From positions 268,872 to 332,871 of the forward strand of contig CAJJDP010000107.1 of NCBI GenBank assembly GCA_905182995.1: DNA of 64,000 bases. Reading direction: 5' to 3'. The notes under the pieces are model-generated. The model saw only the letters and a program-made list of their open reading frames with translations. It had not been told where the DNA came from and did no database searches. Every line of letters begins with the position of its first letter. The stretch's first letter is position 1. Both the position numbers and the translations under genes were made by a program. This stretch comes from Paramecium octaurelia (taxonomy: Eukaryota; Ciliophora; Oligohymenophorea; Peniculida; Parameciidae). Shown piece after piece: positions 38,560 to 50,785 of this stretch.

Positions 38560-41262
38560 TCAAATTACAATGTGCCTTGATATTTTGAATTCTGCCTAAT
38601 TAAATGATCTCTTCATTTTAAACCAAAGTCCAATTTTTCTTCCCTTTTTATATTCGCCAACATAGATAACTTATTTTCCTATCCAGAATCTATTACTTAT
38701 TTCAACCCATTTTCCAATTTTAATGCAATCACCAATTTCTGTAAATGAACCTCCACCACTTATATTCATAATAAACTTGTTTACATTTTTTCAATTTTAT
38801 AATCGCCTTACTACTTTTTAAAGTTAATATCCCAATATCCGACCTTGTAACCTTTAACATACACACCTTAATAAGTTATTTATTTTGATTCGCTAAATTC
38901 ATCATCCAACTCTATCCACTACCCAATTTTCATATTGTCAACCCCTTCTTTAAAAAGTCCACCACCACTTGATGAGATATGCCACTATATTACATTTTTT
39001 CGTTTTACTATTCCTATTAATACCAAGTGTCCCATCTACCATTCTTTACCCCTGCTTTGTATTAGCCAGCGTAAGTTACTTATTTTCTATCATAAAATCC
39101 TTCATCCAATTCGATCCATTTTCCAAGCTTTATGGCACTGCCTATTATATCGTACGATCCACCACCTCTAAAAAAAAATATAATTAAACTTTTACATCAA
39201 CTTAAATTCGTTCGAATTATAGTGCTTATACCAAATATCCCACTTTCCAACTTTTTTACCATCTAAATACTCACCTTTAAAAAGAACTTTTCTTTATTAA
39301 ACAAATAAATCATCCAATTCTATCCAGTTCCCTATTTTTTGGCAATCTTTTTTATTATATATTCCTCCACCTCTTTTAAATAAATAAGAAATAGTAAACC
39401 AGAATTTTACATCAATTTATATTAATCTTAATCAAAACACCAATACAAAATATCCCATAAACCGACTTTTTTACCATGAAAATATTCACCATTGAACACC
39501 ACTTATTGTGAATCAGAAAATTCATCACACAATATAATCCACTTTCCAATCTTCATGTGTTCTTCTCGGCTATCATATGATCCCCCACCACTATTTAATA
39601 AGTTAAACACTTTTCTTACATTTATTTATAGTGATTGCCACTATGATGCTTGTGCCAAATATCCCACCTACCGACCTTTTTATCATTAATATATTGGCCG
39701 GTATATGTTACTAATTTTTAACCCATAAATTCATTATCCAACTCAATCCATTTACCAACCTTATTGCCAGCACATCTATCATCGTAAAACCCACCTCCAC
39801 TTAAAAAAGAATCTTATAATAAACTTACATTAATAAACTATTTTCATAATCCTTGTACCAAGTATCCCATTTACCAACTTTCTTACCAATTTGATATTGC
39901 CCAGAATAAGTTACCTACGAATTCCACTTATACATCCTATCCAAATCTATCCATTTTCCAAACTTATCGCCCTTACCATTTTGATCATATAGACCACCAC
40001 CACTAAGGAAGTTAACAAATGGATTACATTAATTTATGTCCTCTAAAGTGAAATTAATAATCCCAAAGACCTACTTTTTTTCCATTTTTATATTCTCCAT
40101 TTTATATGACTTAAGAATCGCAATTAAATCCTTCGCTGATTTCTGTCCACTTACCAAATTTTATACTATTCTCTTATTCATATGATCCACCTCCACTAAA
40201 ATTAGGGACCATATAAATGATTTTTACATCTGATTAAACTACTTTTCATTAATGTGCCTAAAATTCACACTCCATCTTCCCACTTTTTTACCAATTAAAT
40301 ATTCACCCTAATAAGTAACTTGCTTTTTATTATTAAATTCATCATCCAGTTCAATCCAATTTCCAATTTTGGTGCCATCTCCTTCCTAAATATATAATCC
40401 CCCACCACTATAAGTTTTAATAAGTTTTAGTATCAAATAATTTACATCTATTTAAACTCATATTGATTGGATTGCCGAAACAAAATATTCCATTTCCCAA
40501 TTTTTTTTCCATCTAAATATTCTCCAATATAGATTATTTAAGATGACAACTCAAATCCATCACATATTTCTGTCCATGTACCATTTTTTATACCTAATTT
40601 ACAGTATTAACCTCCACCGCTATTAATTTATTATTATGTTCTACATATCATTCTATTAATATATGTATTTCCAATAACCTTTTCTATAATCATTTTCGTA
40701 TACTCCAATTTCGAGTACTTCTGCATTCCTTTGATATTAATATTTACATTACTTTCTGTAATTTTTTGTTATCTCTCTCCATAAGCCTTATTTTTTTCCT
40801 TCTTACGAATACTCTCCTCCAATATCTTTCAATTTTGTTCCTTTCCATAAAATTGTCCATCTTCCAATCTTTTAGTTATTAGTTCCATAATTTCCCATCC
40901 ATTCTAAAAATTTTATCTATTCTATATTATTTAATAATTGAGGTTTTTATGAGATTTCAATAACTTTCTCCCTTTTATTTGTTGTATATTTTTACTTTCT
41001 TAAAATGGATCCATCATAAATATATAAGATTTCTCCCTCCTAGGTGAACTTAAGTTAAATTATAATGTTATTATATCTGTTATTACTATGATTGAAATTA
41101 ACTACTTGATGATCTACGATTCCTTATTCCCATTTGAATGATCCTTCTGCTACTTTTGAGAGGATAATTTACCGTTTATCTAATTTTCGTTTGAATATTG
41201 AATTAAGTTTGGCAATTGCATTAATAATGAATTTTAATAATAGAAAACTCGAATAAATGAAT
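38560..41262 (-). CDS. MORN-like tandem-repeat protein with one intron per repeat
   Basis: Stop TGA 38560-38562; the 5' end is uncertain because no in-frame ATG was found before about 41262, so a further 5' exon is likely. Ten repeats of 56-61 residues are separated by introns of 25-38 nt. Each unit starts GGGxYD, then KxGKWIEL, then QVTYxGEY, then GKKVGxWDxWYK. The YxGEYxxGKKVGxW core resembles MORN repeats, which bind membranes or structural proteins. The N-terminal part (about 200 residues) holds degenerate units such as NYGTNNQKIGRWTILWKG. Paramecium has other proteins with this GGG/KIGKW unit. Probably structural or a scaffold. Confidence 0.72.
38759..40644 (-). repeat. Tandem exon-intron array, ten introns at the same site
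   Basis: Introns lie at 38759-38784, 38968-38993, 39168-39195, 39373-39410, 39591-39619, 39800-39828, 40003-40027, 40196-40227, 40408-40445 and 40620-40644. The nine exons between them are 183, 174, 177, 180, 180, 174, 168, 180 and 174 nt, all multiples of three. Every intron falls just before the GGG that opens a repeat. This is direct evidence of repeat growth by copying a symmetric exon with its intron. Confidence 0.85.
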
Positions 41263-41475
41263 TTAAATTTTCTTAAATTAATAATTAATACGTGGCATTC
41301 ATTCTCTTTATTAAAGTCCAAACTGATTTTTTTTGATAATTAATTAAAATAATTTATGGTATAATTGTAATTTTTTTTCAACTAATCACTTTCCTTTTAA
41401 AGAGTTTCAAATATCGATTTATGATATTTATATGCCATATATATTGGCTCCTATACACTATTCTTTCTTAACCCT

Positions 41476-41688
41476 CAGGATTAAGTTAAATTTATTGAAA
41501 TTAAGTTAAGCTTGCTGAATGGAATGACAATCAGATACTTTAAGATGGTATAGGATAAAAGTGAAATCAAAGCTCTGGTTAATATCTACAATGAACTGCT
41601 TGATCATTACATCAAGGGTGGACCTTGCGATTAGAAGAGGCCGTCCACAATGACATATTATTCAACATCAAAATTATTATTATTATTA
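41476..41688 (+). CDS. 3' exon of an unrecognised gene
   Basis: After an acceptor-like CAG, one frame reads QVKFIEIKLSLLNG, then MTIRYFKMVQDKSEIKALVN, then ELLDHYIKGGPCDQKRP, and ends in a leucine run before TGA 41686-41688. The base composition is clearly richer than the surroundings. The 5' exons were not found; the sequence to 41290 is AT-rich. It ends just before the duplicated block, so local assembly may be unreliable. Confidence 0.45.
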
Positions 41689-41699
41689 TGATATTTATA

Positions 41700-42684
41700 C
41701 TATAATTATTCAATCAATTAAATAAAATCTATATTGTATCAAGAAACTAGATCTCCAATAAATACCATTATATTGATATAACTCCATTAAAAATACTTTC
41801 AGATTCAATTATGTTCCCTTACTGTTTATCTATTTGTGATCTTGAATTAATTAAATTGTAGATGATTTTTTTTCACAGAACAAATTTAAGTGTTACTTTT
41901 CGTTAAATCTGCGTTTATTCCACGAATTGTCCCCACAATATCATTCCTTATATTTTAGCCCACACATTGAATAAATTACATGATTTTCTTTCCTAATAAA
42001 ATTAATTATTCGATAAGGTACATATGTACACGCAAAAAGGTTTAAAAAATAACTTAAATAAATATGAAGAAATCAAGTAAATTATTGAAATAAGAAATCA
42101 AGTCATTCTTTATTATACAATTTAACAATATTTTTAAAGGTGGAGGAGATTAAAAATTTGAGATAATTATTACTGAATATATTAAAAGGATAATAAAAGT
42201 TTAAATTTAAGAATTAACTGATTGAAACTTGGTAAAGCTAATTATTTTTTCAATGGAATCATTCAATTCAATTTTCTTCACCTTGACAATTATGCATTAA
42301 TCATTGTTTGAATCATTAATACTTTATAAGTTATTTAACATTTGAAATTAAGAACAATTTCAAAGTGGACTTAAAATTACATGAAATTGATAAACTATGC
42401 GAAACTTTCATATTAAAAGAGGAGTACATATGAAAGATGATTCGAAACCAAACGAAATGTAATTTGAAATTTGAATTACTAAGATGATATTTAGATTTAA
42501 GTATTATTAAAATATCAGCTGAAAGCATTGTTAGTGTAAAGCGAATGAACATAGAAATTTTGGCTCAGTCTCATATAGAAATTATAAGATAATACTCATA
42601 TTTTAGCTCCATAATTATAAAATGCAAATTAACCAATTCTCAAAATTCCTATTTTCGGAGAGAAAGAACATCTTAATAGTTTGG
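41700..42684. repeat. Assembly duplication A, copy 1 (985 bp)
   Basis: Identical by eye to 42686-43670, with a single N (42685) between the copies. The single N and the abrupt, perfect identity point to two overlapping contig ends placed side by side, not to a biological repeat. Confidence 0.9.
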
Positions 42685-42685
42685 N

Positions 42686-43670
42686 CTATAATTATTCAAT
42701 CAATTAAATAAAATCTATATTGTATCAAGAAACTAGATCTCCAATAAATACCATTATATTGATATAACTCCATTAAAAATACTTTCAGATTCAATTATGT
42801 TCCCTTACTGTTTATCTATTTGTGATCTTGAATTAATTAAATTGTAGATGATTTTTTTTCACAGAACAAATTTAAGTGTTACTTTTCGTTAAATCTGCGT
42901 TTATTCCACGAATTGTCCCCACAATATCATTCCTTATATTTTAGCCCACACATTGAATAAATTACATGATTTTCTTTCCTAATAAAATTAATTATTCGAT
43001 AAGGTACATATGTACACGCAAAAAGGTTTAAAAAATAACTTAAATAAATATGAAGAAATCAAGTAAATTATTGAAATAAGAAATCAAGTCATTCTTTATT
43101 ATACAATTTAACAATATTTTTAAAGGTGGAGGAGATTAAAAATTTGAGATAATTATTACTGAATATATTAAAAGGATAATAAAAGTTTAAATTTAAGAAT
43201 TAACTGATTGAAACTTGGTAAAGCTAATTATTTTTTCAATGGAATCATTCAATTCAATTTTCTTCACCTTGACAATTATGCATTAATCATTGTTTGAATC
43301 ATTAATACTTTATAAGTTATTTAACATTTGAAATTAAGAACAATTTCAAAGTGGACTTAAAATTACATGAAATTGATAAACTATGCGAAACTTTCATATT
43401 AAAAGAGGAGTACATATGAAAGATGATTCGAAACCAAACGAAATGTAATTTGAAATTTGAATTACTAAGATGATATTTAGATTTAAGTATTATTAAAATA
43501 TCAGCTGAAAGCATTGTTAGTGTAAAGCGAATGAACATAGAAATTTTGGCTCAGTCTCATATAGAAATTATAAGATAATACTCATATTTTAGCTCCATAA
43601 TTATAAAATGCAAATTAACCAATTCTCAAAATTCCTATTTTCGGAGAGAAAGAACATCTTAATAGTTTGG
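42686..43670. repeat. Assembly duplication A, copy 2 (985 bp)
   Basis: Second copy of 41700-42684. The sequence continues without a break into 43671 onward, so this copy is the one joined to the right flank. Confidence 0.9.
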
Positions 43671-43848
43671 ATTTATATACTTTGAAACAGAACCATTTGT
43701 CCTTATAAAATAAATATATATCAAGGCATGGATGAAACTATTTACTAAAGAATAATACAAGTATCCATTTCATAAATGTTGCAAACAAAGGAATTAAATT
43801 TTTCAATGGCAAGAAAATCAAATTTGAAAATTTTTTTTCGAATAACTA
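43290..43848 (+). pseudogene. Coding frame broken by two TGA codons
   Basis: One plus-strand frame reads SYLTFEIKNNFKVDLKLHEI, then DKLCETFILKEEYI, TGA, IRNQTKCNLKFELLR, TGA, then a long open stretch with RMNIEILAQSHIEII and GFIYFETEPFVLIKQIYIKA to TGA at about 43848. The two internal TGAs have no adjacent GT...AG pair of intron size in a usable phase. The first part is repeated in the other copy of the duplicated block. Decayed gene or unplaced introns. Confidence 0.35.
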
Positions 43849-46135
43849 GGATTGCTAAATAATTAAAAAATTAAATTTGATGAAAATTTTAATTAGAACT
43901 CGAAAATACATAGTAAATTTCTGGTCGTTTATTATTTATTGTACATCTATAAATTTATTGCTTTTCTAATTATCACTTAAATCCCATCAATTTTGCATCT
44001 ATAACTGAAAAATTTTCTCACTTTAAGGCTAATGTAGCTCTCAAACCTTCTAAACTTGTTGTTATAACGGCCACATTGGCCAGAGTAAAAAATTACAAAT
44101 AGCAGTTTCCTTTTTAATTTACATAATTTTGAGTAAACATATATACTTAGTTATGAAAAAGTTATTTTTTCCATAATTCTTGTAAAACATATCACTTATG
44201 TTAATTTGATGTATAAATCCGATATACCAGTACTCATTCGTTCTTAATTTTGTCATCATTTTCTTATAATTCCTAACCCTCTTAAAGGAAATTGGAAAGC
44301 CAAATGTAAACCAAGGTATTTATAATAAACAAAATTAGTATCTTCTAATTATACATCTTTATTCTCATCCTTTAAACAGCTTTAATTACCTCCATATTTA
44401 TTGAATTAAATGATCCTTTATATTTTAATGTTTAATAATCCTGAGTCATTTATTGTGATGTTGTATAAGGGTTTCAACTAAACGCTTTAGAATTTGATAA
44501 TGCTATCATATACTTGCAATTACTTTAATTTTTCTCAGATTAATTCTTAAGTAATTTCAACAGCATTGGCATTTTTCAATATGAATGTTCCTCTATGAGA
44601 GTTTAGATTTTGACTTTTATTGACTTTTTCTCGAAATATCAATCTTTAATTTGAAAAAATATATGTACAATGGAGTTATTAAATTATGTAGAAATTCAAT
44701 ATCAGAATTTAGTGCCCTTATATCAAAAAACAGATCCATACATATACCCAATAATTTTAAGAAATGAGTATATATATCTTTAATTTTTGCTGCTTAGTTA
44801 TTCAATAATGTATAAAATCCCCACTTTTTAAATGTAATTTGAATTATTGATCATATACTTTTTGATCAAGGTCGCTAATAATTCGAGCATTTTAAAAAAC
44901 AACTTGATCATAAAACAATTTAAAAACAAAAATAAGGTTTTCTAGAAATATATCATTAAGTAGAGTTCCCCAAAATTTTCTTCAATTCAAAACCCAAATT
45001 GTATTTATTCCCAATAATTTCTATATTTTAGTTGAATCAACCGAATGTCATTTAGATCATTAAGGTAAATGAAAATATCAACTTACTTTTGTACAGAATC
45101 AAATGTTTTTCTAATTATTGTTTACAGGACCAAATAAAAAAGACAGGATATTATTTAACAGACAAATTAGGATAGTACGTTCACTCAGGAGACGGTAATA
45201 GGTGTCCATTCTTAATTTGGAATTATTACAGAGAAAATTAACCTTGTAAATTCTCATAAGAAGTTTTTCTATTCTTACATTATAAATCTGAAGCAAAGAA
45301 GCAAATTTACATCAAAACACACTATCTAGAATTAAAAAGAGTACAATCATAAAATTTACAAAATATTTGATATTCTAATTACCTTTAAATCAAAAATAAT
45401 TACTATGTAGAGATCTTTACCTTCAATAAAGAAAATCTATTTGTTAAATACATGATACTATCTAAACTAATATTTTTTCAAGAAAAAAAGAAAGACTCAA
45501 TTAGTATCTTGAACTGATCACAGATTTGTTTGAAAATTAATAACCAACTCTGAAGAGCTTATTAAACAAACTATCTGGTTAATGTGTAATTAATTTGACT
45601 TTAATTATAAAGATAATTACGAGAATCATCTTCAAATTTTCTTTGCTAACAAAATTAGAATGAAACACAAATATCATAAATAATGTAAATATTTGAATTA
45701 AATTTGCGGCTTCATCCTTCTTGCTTATATAAAGGTAGGAAACTAACCTTGATAATTTATATTTGAAATTTATAGAGGTGGTTTATGAAACCTGAATTAA
45801 TTTAATTCAAAACCACAAACTGGCCTTCAAATAGATTATAATAAATCTCTTTCAAATAAAATGGTTTCTTTTTTCATGTTACATTTCTCATATTTAAGAA
45901 TTCAGAAGCCATATGAACGGATTATTTTTGATAAAGTGAAAGGAGGTATAAAGAAATATCAAGTTTTATCTGGAATTTATTTCTTTGGAGATAGTAAATA
46001 CTTTAACTAAGGTATTTATCATACAAAAGTGGGTTGTTTTGGAGCTGGTATTTCAATGAGAATCATAATCGAGATTTGTTTTAGAAAAGATTATCATTTT
46101 TTATATATTTTGTAATTTTCATTATAGTGCTATTT
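43849..46135. other. Gene-poor region with scattered open stretches
   Basis: No stretch could be tied to a family. Minus-strand pieces such as SYENLQGQFSLQQFQIKNG (near 45200) and MTQDYQTLKYKGSFNSINM (near 44430), and a plus-strand ORF from ATG 45861 (MVSFFMLHFSYLRIQKPYER) to TGA 46143, look partly coding. They are interrupted or overlap a firm gene. Likely pseudogene remnants plus spacer. Confidence 0.35.
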
Positions 46136-47220
46136 TCATTTTTGATTTAATGCTTTTAAACAATCATCTAAGTTGTTATAAATATGTTACCTCTTCTGTT
46201 AATTGTCCATTTATCATTCGGAATAATCTTTAAAGCTTTTTCATAAAATATTAAGGCTTCTTAAAATAAATTTTATTGTTGTAAACAACAACCTATTCGA
46301 TATAAAATACATCAACCTTTCGACCATAATGAATCAAAATGATTTGGATTGATTGATAAAGATAAATCAATCACTTAATTAGCATCTTTAAACATTTTCA
46401 ATTATGTTAATGCGCTACCTTCTTATCAACAATATTCATACCTTTGCATTATAATGAATTACAATGCTTTGGATCTACTTCCAACGCTTTATCTGCCCAG
46501 TTTATTGCTTCTTTAAACTAACCAAGCATCCTTAAACAGTTGGCTAACAAATTGAATAATATTTATACCTTTACACCATAAAGATAATTTATGTGTTGAA
46601 TTAACAATTAATGCTTAATCAAAAAGTTTTATCGCCTCTTCATAGTTATCGTCCATCCAATATAATTTATGGCCTAACTTAATTGGTTTATTACCTTTTT
46701 AATATAATTCTTCTGTCTTTTTAAGATCTGAATTAGATATGTAATAATTTAATTCGGATAGTTTTAAACCAGATATTAAGTTGTCCATTTAATCTTAAAA
46801 TTCTTTGATTGATTATTAGATTTTGTCTTAGGTTTTGTATTAGAAGGATTAGAATTGGATAGTTTCGTCAAAAAAGGAATTCATCTATTTTGGATTTAAA
46901 TTCAGGAATTATTATTTAGATTTCTGATATTTAGATCTAATTCCTTCAATCAATAATTAGAATTATTAAGACGCAACATTCATTTGTTGATTTAAATTGG
47001 TAATCCAATCATCACATTCTTCTCCAATTTTCCCAATAAATTCAAATAATAATGGAACCTCTTATTAATTTTAAGGATGAGAGACATGAATACCATCTCT
47101 GATACATTAAATACAATATAATCTATTTGCCTTACAAGACTCGTTGAAACATACTAATTTGATATCATAGGCATGTTCTGAAATTGGGCATTTAATATTG
47201 TCGATATTGTTTTCTGACAT
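46136..47220 (-). CDS. TPR protein with N-terminal zinc-finger-like motif
   Basis: 330 residues from ATG 47220 (MSENNIDNIKCPISEHAY) to TGA 46136-46138. Four introns (25, 20, 24 and 23 nt) each remove a frame break inside the TPR part, and the spliced length is an exact multiple of three. The N-terminus has a B-box-like set of Cys/His (KCPISEH, CFNESC, YCIQCIRDGIHVSH). A Q-rich coiled coil follows, then at least four TPR units, for example FKEAINWADKALEVDPKH, FKDANQVIDLSLSINPNH and FQEALIFYEKALKIIPND. It ends DDCLKALNQK. TPRs bind other proteins; this family order is common in Paramecium. Confidence 0.85.
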
Positions 47221-47895
47221 AATTAAAATCAATATTAAATCTTTTCCTATTTCTATTAAAATGTAATAAGTTCATTATTATATATATATATTGTAAATTG
47301 CTTAATATTTTGAATTAAATGAATTCTTTCATAGCTATTATCATATATTAGTTAAATGTGTTAAAAGAAGAATTATACATTATCACCAAATATTAGTTTT
47401 TTTTAGATTACGCGCAATACACTTTAACATAAGAAATCAAAATAGACTCAATTGTTAATATATTGATCTAATGTTATCTTAATATTTTAAGTGGATTTAA
47501 AGTAATTTCTCAGTTTCTGATTTATTGGCATTCTTAAATATTAACAATGTAAAATCTTTATTTGTACCAGTTGAGATAAAACACCAAATTGTTCCGCTAA
47601 TTCCTTTTAATTATTACCAAATCTTAATTAGGAGAATAAATAGAATAATTTTAGACTTTTAAAACTTGATGTTTAACTGTGATGTATAGTAAATTTGAAT
47701 TTCTTGATCTTTTAATAATAAATCTCACAAATGTTACCTTCAGTATTTAATAACATAAGAATTACTTTTTAATTATTAATTTTCTTTAAAAATGGTTTAA
47801 ATATATTAAATTAAGATTGTAATTTAGGTATTATTTAATAAAAACAAGCTAACCAATATTCTGGTGAAGCACTAGACATCTACTTTTAACGCTTG
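47221..47895. other. Intergenic, possible remnants
   Basis: AT-rich. A minus-strand frame below 47895 reads CFTRILVSLFLLNNTQITIL and may be the 3' part of the small gene at 47896-48069, separated by a TGA. Confidence 0.35.
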
Positions 47896-48069
47896 TCAAT
47901 CTATAATTTTTTTATCAATCTTTTCCAAAATTAATTCTGCAAACCAGATTTCGTAATCTGAAAATCCTACCTCATCTGAAAACGTTGATATCGCAATAAT
48001 CATTAATTGATTCTATTAGGATAACTACATCTTGTGAACTTTATATCTCCATTGTTCACCATTCGTCAT
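47896..48069 (-). CDS. Short gene or fragment
   Basis: 57 residues from ATG 48069 (MTNGEQWRYKVHKMQLSQ) through FSDEVGFSDYEIWFAELILE to TGA 47896-47898. Similar-looking coding sequence continues beyond the stop in the minus direction (see previous entry), which suggests a longer gene broken by one TGA or an unplaced intron. Confidence 0.35.
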
Positions 48070-48286
48070 TTTACTTAATTTTTATATCATTTTATATTTA
48101 AATTGGGCAATTAAGTCTACAAATTTTAAAAATAAATAAATCAATATCATTTTTAGATTATGATAATAACAATTTATTATGCAATCTAAAAATCAAACTC
48201 AAAAACAACGCAAAACTTAAATCTAAATTTCTATAAATACTAAATTCTAATTTCATATAAGTTATTTAAATTCAAAAATAGAATAC

Positions 48287-49248
48287 AATTTGCTTAACCA
48301 CATCTTTCTGAGTGTAAACTACAATTTTCAATATTTAATTAATACCTAGTTTATAATCATGCAATAGAAATATATAAGGATATTTATTAAGTATAAATTG
48401 GTATTATTTTCTCATATGAACAATATGTTTGATTGTAAGATCTACATTATATATAATTTGAATTTGCTACTAATATCAGTTACAAATATGGCTTATTCTA
48501 TTATTAATTCTTAAAAAGAACCCAAATAATTAGTATAGGTTGAACAGTTTAGATTTGTAATAAACTAAAAAATTATGTGTTTGATTTGATTTACAATAAT
48601 GATGCCAATAACTATTTTCGCAACATCATTTATCCATGCCTTACTATCTCTTGCAGTTTTCATATATAATTGTATTTTTTTGAAATTAAGGTAACACCTT
48701 TTCTCATTGTATAATCAAATTCTAATTTAGAATTTCTTCTAATATTTGAATTTACCATAATAGATAATTGTGACTTAATTTAAAATTAGTATTTCGATTT
48801 TATCAATTTTTAATAGGAAGTTTAATTTTTTAAAATCTTAAATGTAATATGGGTCTGATTTCTTTATTCTCCAAGCAAAGTGACGAGGAATAACTCACTT
48901 TGTTTGAAGAAAAATACATTAAGTAAATCAGACCAGTAATAAATTAATTATCCATATTATGTCTTATTTGGATGCACAAAAAAAACATCATCAAAATTAT
49001 TATCGATTTGAAAATGACTTAATCATTATTTCTAATTAGTTTGCTTATTGATGGATTAATAATATTCTTATAAAATCATTGTCTTTAAGGAAGTAAAAAT
49101 CATAAATTAGTTCAAACGGCTTTCTGATCCCGTGGTTTATCCTATATTCTCATTGAAATTTATTTTCAAATTCTTTGTGTATCAAATCTAATTTTCGATT
49201 CGGAATTTTTTAAAGGCTCCAAAATGTGTACTGTTTTCTTTAAACTAT
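48287..49248. repeat. Assembly duplication B, copy 1 (962 bp)
   Basis: Same sequence as 49586-50547, immediately left of a run of N. Same pattern as duplication A: unmerged contig ends. Confidence 0.9.
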
Positions 49249-49585
49249 NNNNNNNNNNNNNNNNNNNNNNNNNNNNNNNNNNNNNNNNNNNNNNNNNNNN
49301 NNNNNNNNNNNNNNNNNNNNNNNNNNNNNNNNNNNNNNNNNNNNNNNNNNNNNNNNNNNNNNNNNNNNNNNNNNNNNNNNNNNNNNNNNNNNNNNNNNNN
49401 NNNNNNNNNNNNNNNNNNNNNNNNNNNNNNNNNNNNNNNNNNNNNNNNNNNNNNNNNNNNNNNNNNNNNNNNNNNNNNNNNNNNNNNNNNNNNNNNNNNN
49501 NNNNNNNNNNNNNNNNNNNNNNNNNNNNNNNNNNNNNNNNNNNNNNNNNNNNNNNNNNNNNNNNNNNNNNNNNNNNNNNNNNNNN
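49249..49585. other. Assembly gap, 337 N
   Basis: Run of N flanked by the same 962 bp on both sides. The true gap is probably negative, meaning the contigs overlap. Confidence 0.95.
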
Positions 49586-50547
49586 AATTTGCTTAACCAC
49601 ATCTTTCTGAGTGTAAACTACAATTTTCAATATTTAATTAATACCTAGTTTATAATCATGCAATAGAAATATATAAGGATATTTATTAAGTATAAATTGG
49701 TATTATTTTCTCATATGAACAATATGTTTGATTGTAAGATCTACATTATATATAATTTGAATTTGCTACTAATATCAGTTACAAATATGGCTTATTCTAT
49801 TATTAATTCTTAAAAAGAACCCAAATAATTAGTATAGGTTGAACAGTTTAGATTTGTAATAAACTAAAAAATTATGTGTTTGATTTGATTTACAATAATG
49901 ATGCCAATAACTATTTTCGCAACATCATTTATCCATGCCTTACTATCTCTTGCAGTTTTCATATATAATTGTATTTTTTTGAAATTAAGGTAACACCTTT
50001 TCTCATTGTATAATCAAATTCTAATTTAGAATTTCTTCTAATATTTGAATTTACCATAATAGATAATTGTGACTTAATTTAAAATTAGTATTTCGATTTT
50101 ATCAATTTTTAATAGGAAGTTTAATTTTTTAAAATCTTAAATGTAATATGGGTCTGATTTCTTTATTCTCCAAGCAAAGTGACGAGGAATAACTCACTTT
50201 GTTTGAAGAAAAATACATTAAGTAAATCAGACCAGTAATAAATTAATTATCCATATTATGTCTTATTTGGATGCACAAAAAAAACATCATCAAAATTATT
50301 ATCGATTTGAAAATGACTTAATCATTATTTCTAATTAGTTTGCTTATTGATGGATTAATAATATTCTTATAAAATCATTGTCTTTAAGGAAGTAAAAATC
50401 ATAAATTAGTTCAAACGGCTTTCTGATCCCGTGGTTTATCCTATATTCTCATTGAAATTTATTTTCAAATTCTTTGTGTATCAAATCTAATTTTCGATTC
50501 GGAATTTTTTAAAGGCTCCAAAATGTGTACTGTTTTCTTTAAACTAT
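49586..50547. repeat. Assembly duplication B, copy 2 (962 bp)
   Basis: Second copy of 48287-49248, continuous with the right flank at 50548. Confidence 0.9.
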
Positions 50548-50610
50548 TCTCAAAAGCAGCAGTAGATAACCAATAAACCTGTCAAATGCTAGGAACAGAA
50601 TAATTGGTGA
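50148..50610 (+). CDS. Possible multi-pass membrane protein, frame broken
   Basis: ATG 50148 (copy at 48849) gives MGLISLFSKQSDEEQLTLF, then EEKYIKQIRPVINQLSILCL, then hydrophobic segments (SLFLISLLIDGLIIFL). This frame stops at TGA 50424-50426. A neighbouring frame then continues (DPVVYPIFSLKFIFKFFVYQ) to TGA 50608-50610. The cytosolic start followed by several spans suggests a membrane protein. One unplaced intron or a base error would join the two parts. It is partly duplicated by the assembly fault. Confidence 0.35.
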
Positions 50611-50785
50611 AAATATTTCTTACAAGCATAGATCAGCAATCTTCAGGTAAGGCAATAAAATGATGATTAGTTAAATTCATAATACCATAATTTTAGCTGC
50701 AAAATTGCAGACTAAGTACTACATCATAAGTAGTTGCACAAGTTCTATTAGCAAACTATGAGAAATCCAAATCGTTGTGGTTATC

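Noticed and set aside
38560-40650. Regular 205-bp spacing suggested a CRISPR array or satellite DNA
   Set aside because: The repeats are coding, diverged, in frame and separated by introns; spacing and sequence do not fit CRISPR, and the organism is a eukaryote.
42331-43538. Identical 73-codon minus-strand standard-code ORF seen twice (MFIRFTLTML...)
   Set aside because: It lies in the assembly-duplicated block, and the plus strand has better coding character in the ciliate code; the ORF is a shadow.
45861-46145. Plus-strand ORF MVSFFMLHFSYLRIQKPYER as a real gene
   Set aside because: It overlaps the end of the well-supported TPR gene, has no family match, and ORFs of about 95 codons arise by chance when only TGA stops translation.
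49166-49630. Long ORFs over the N run
   Set aside because: They are open only because N codons cannot be stops.
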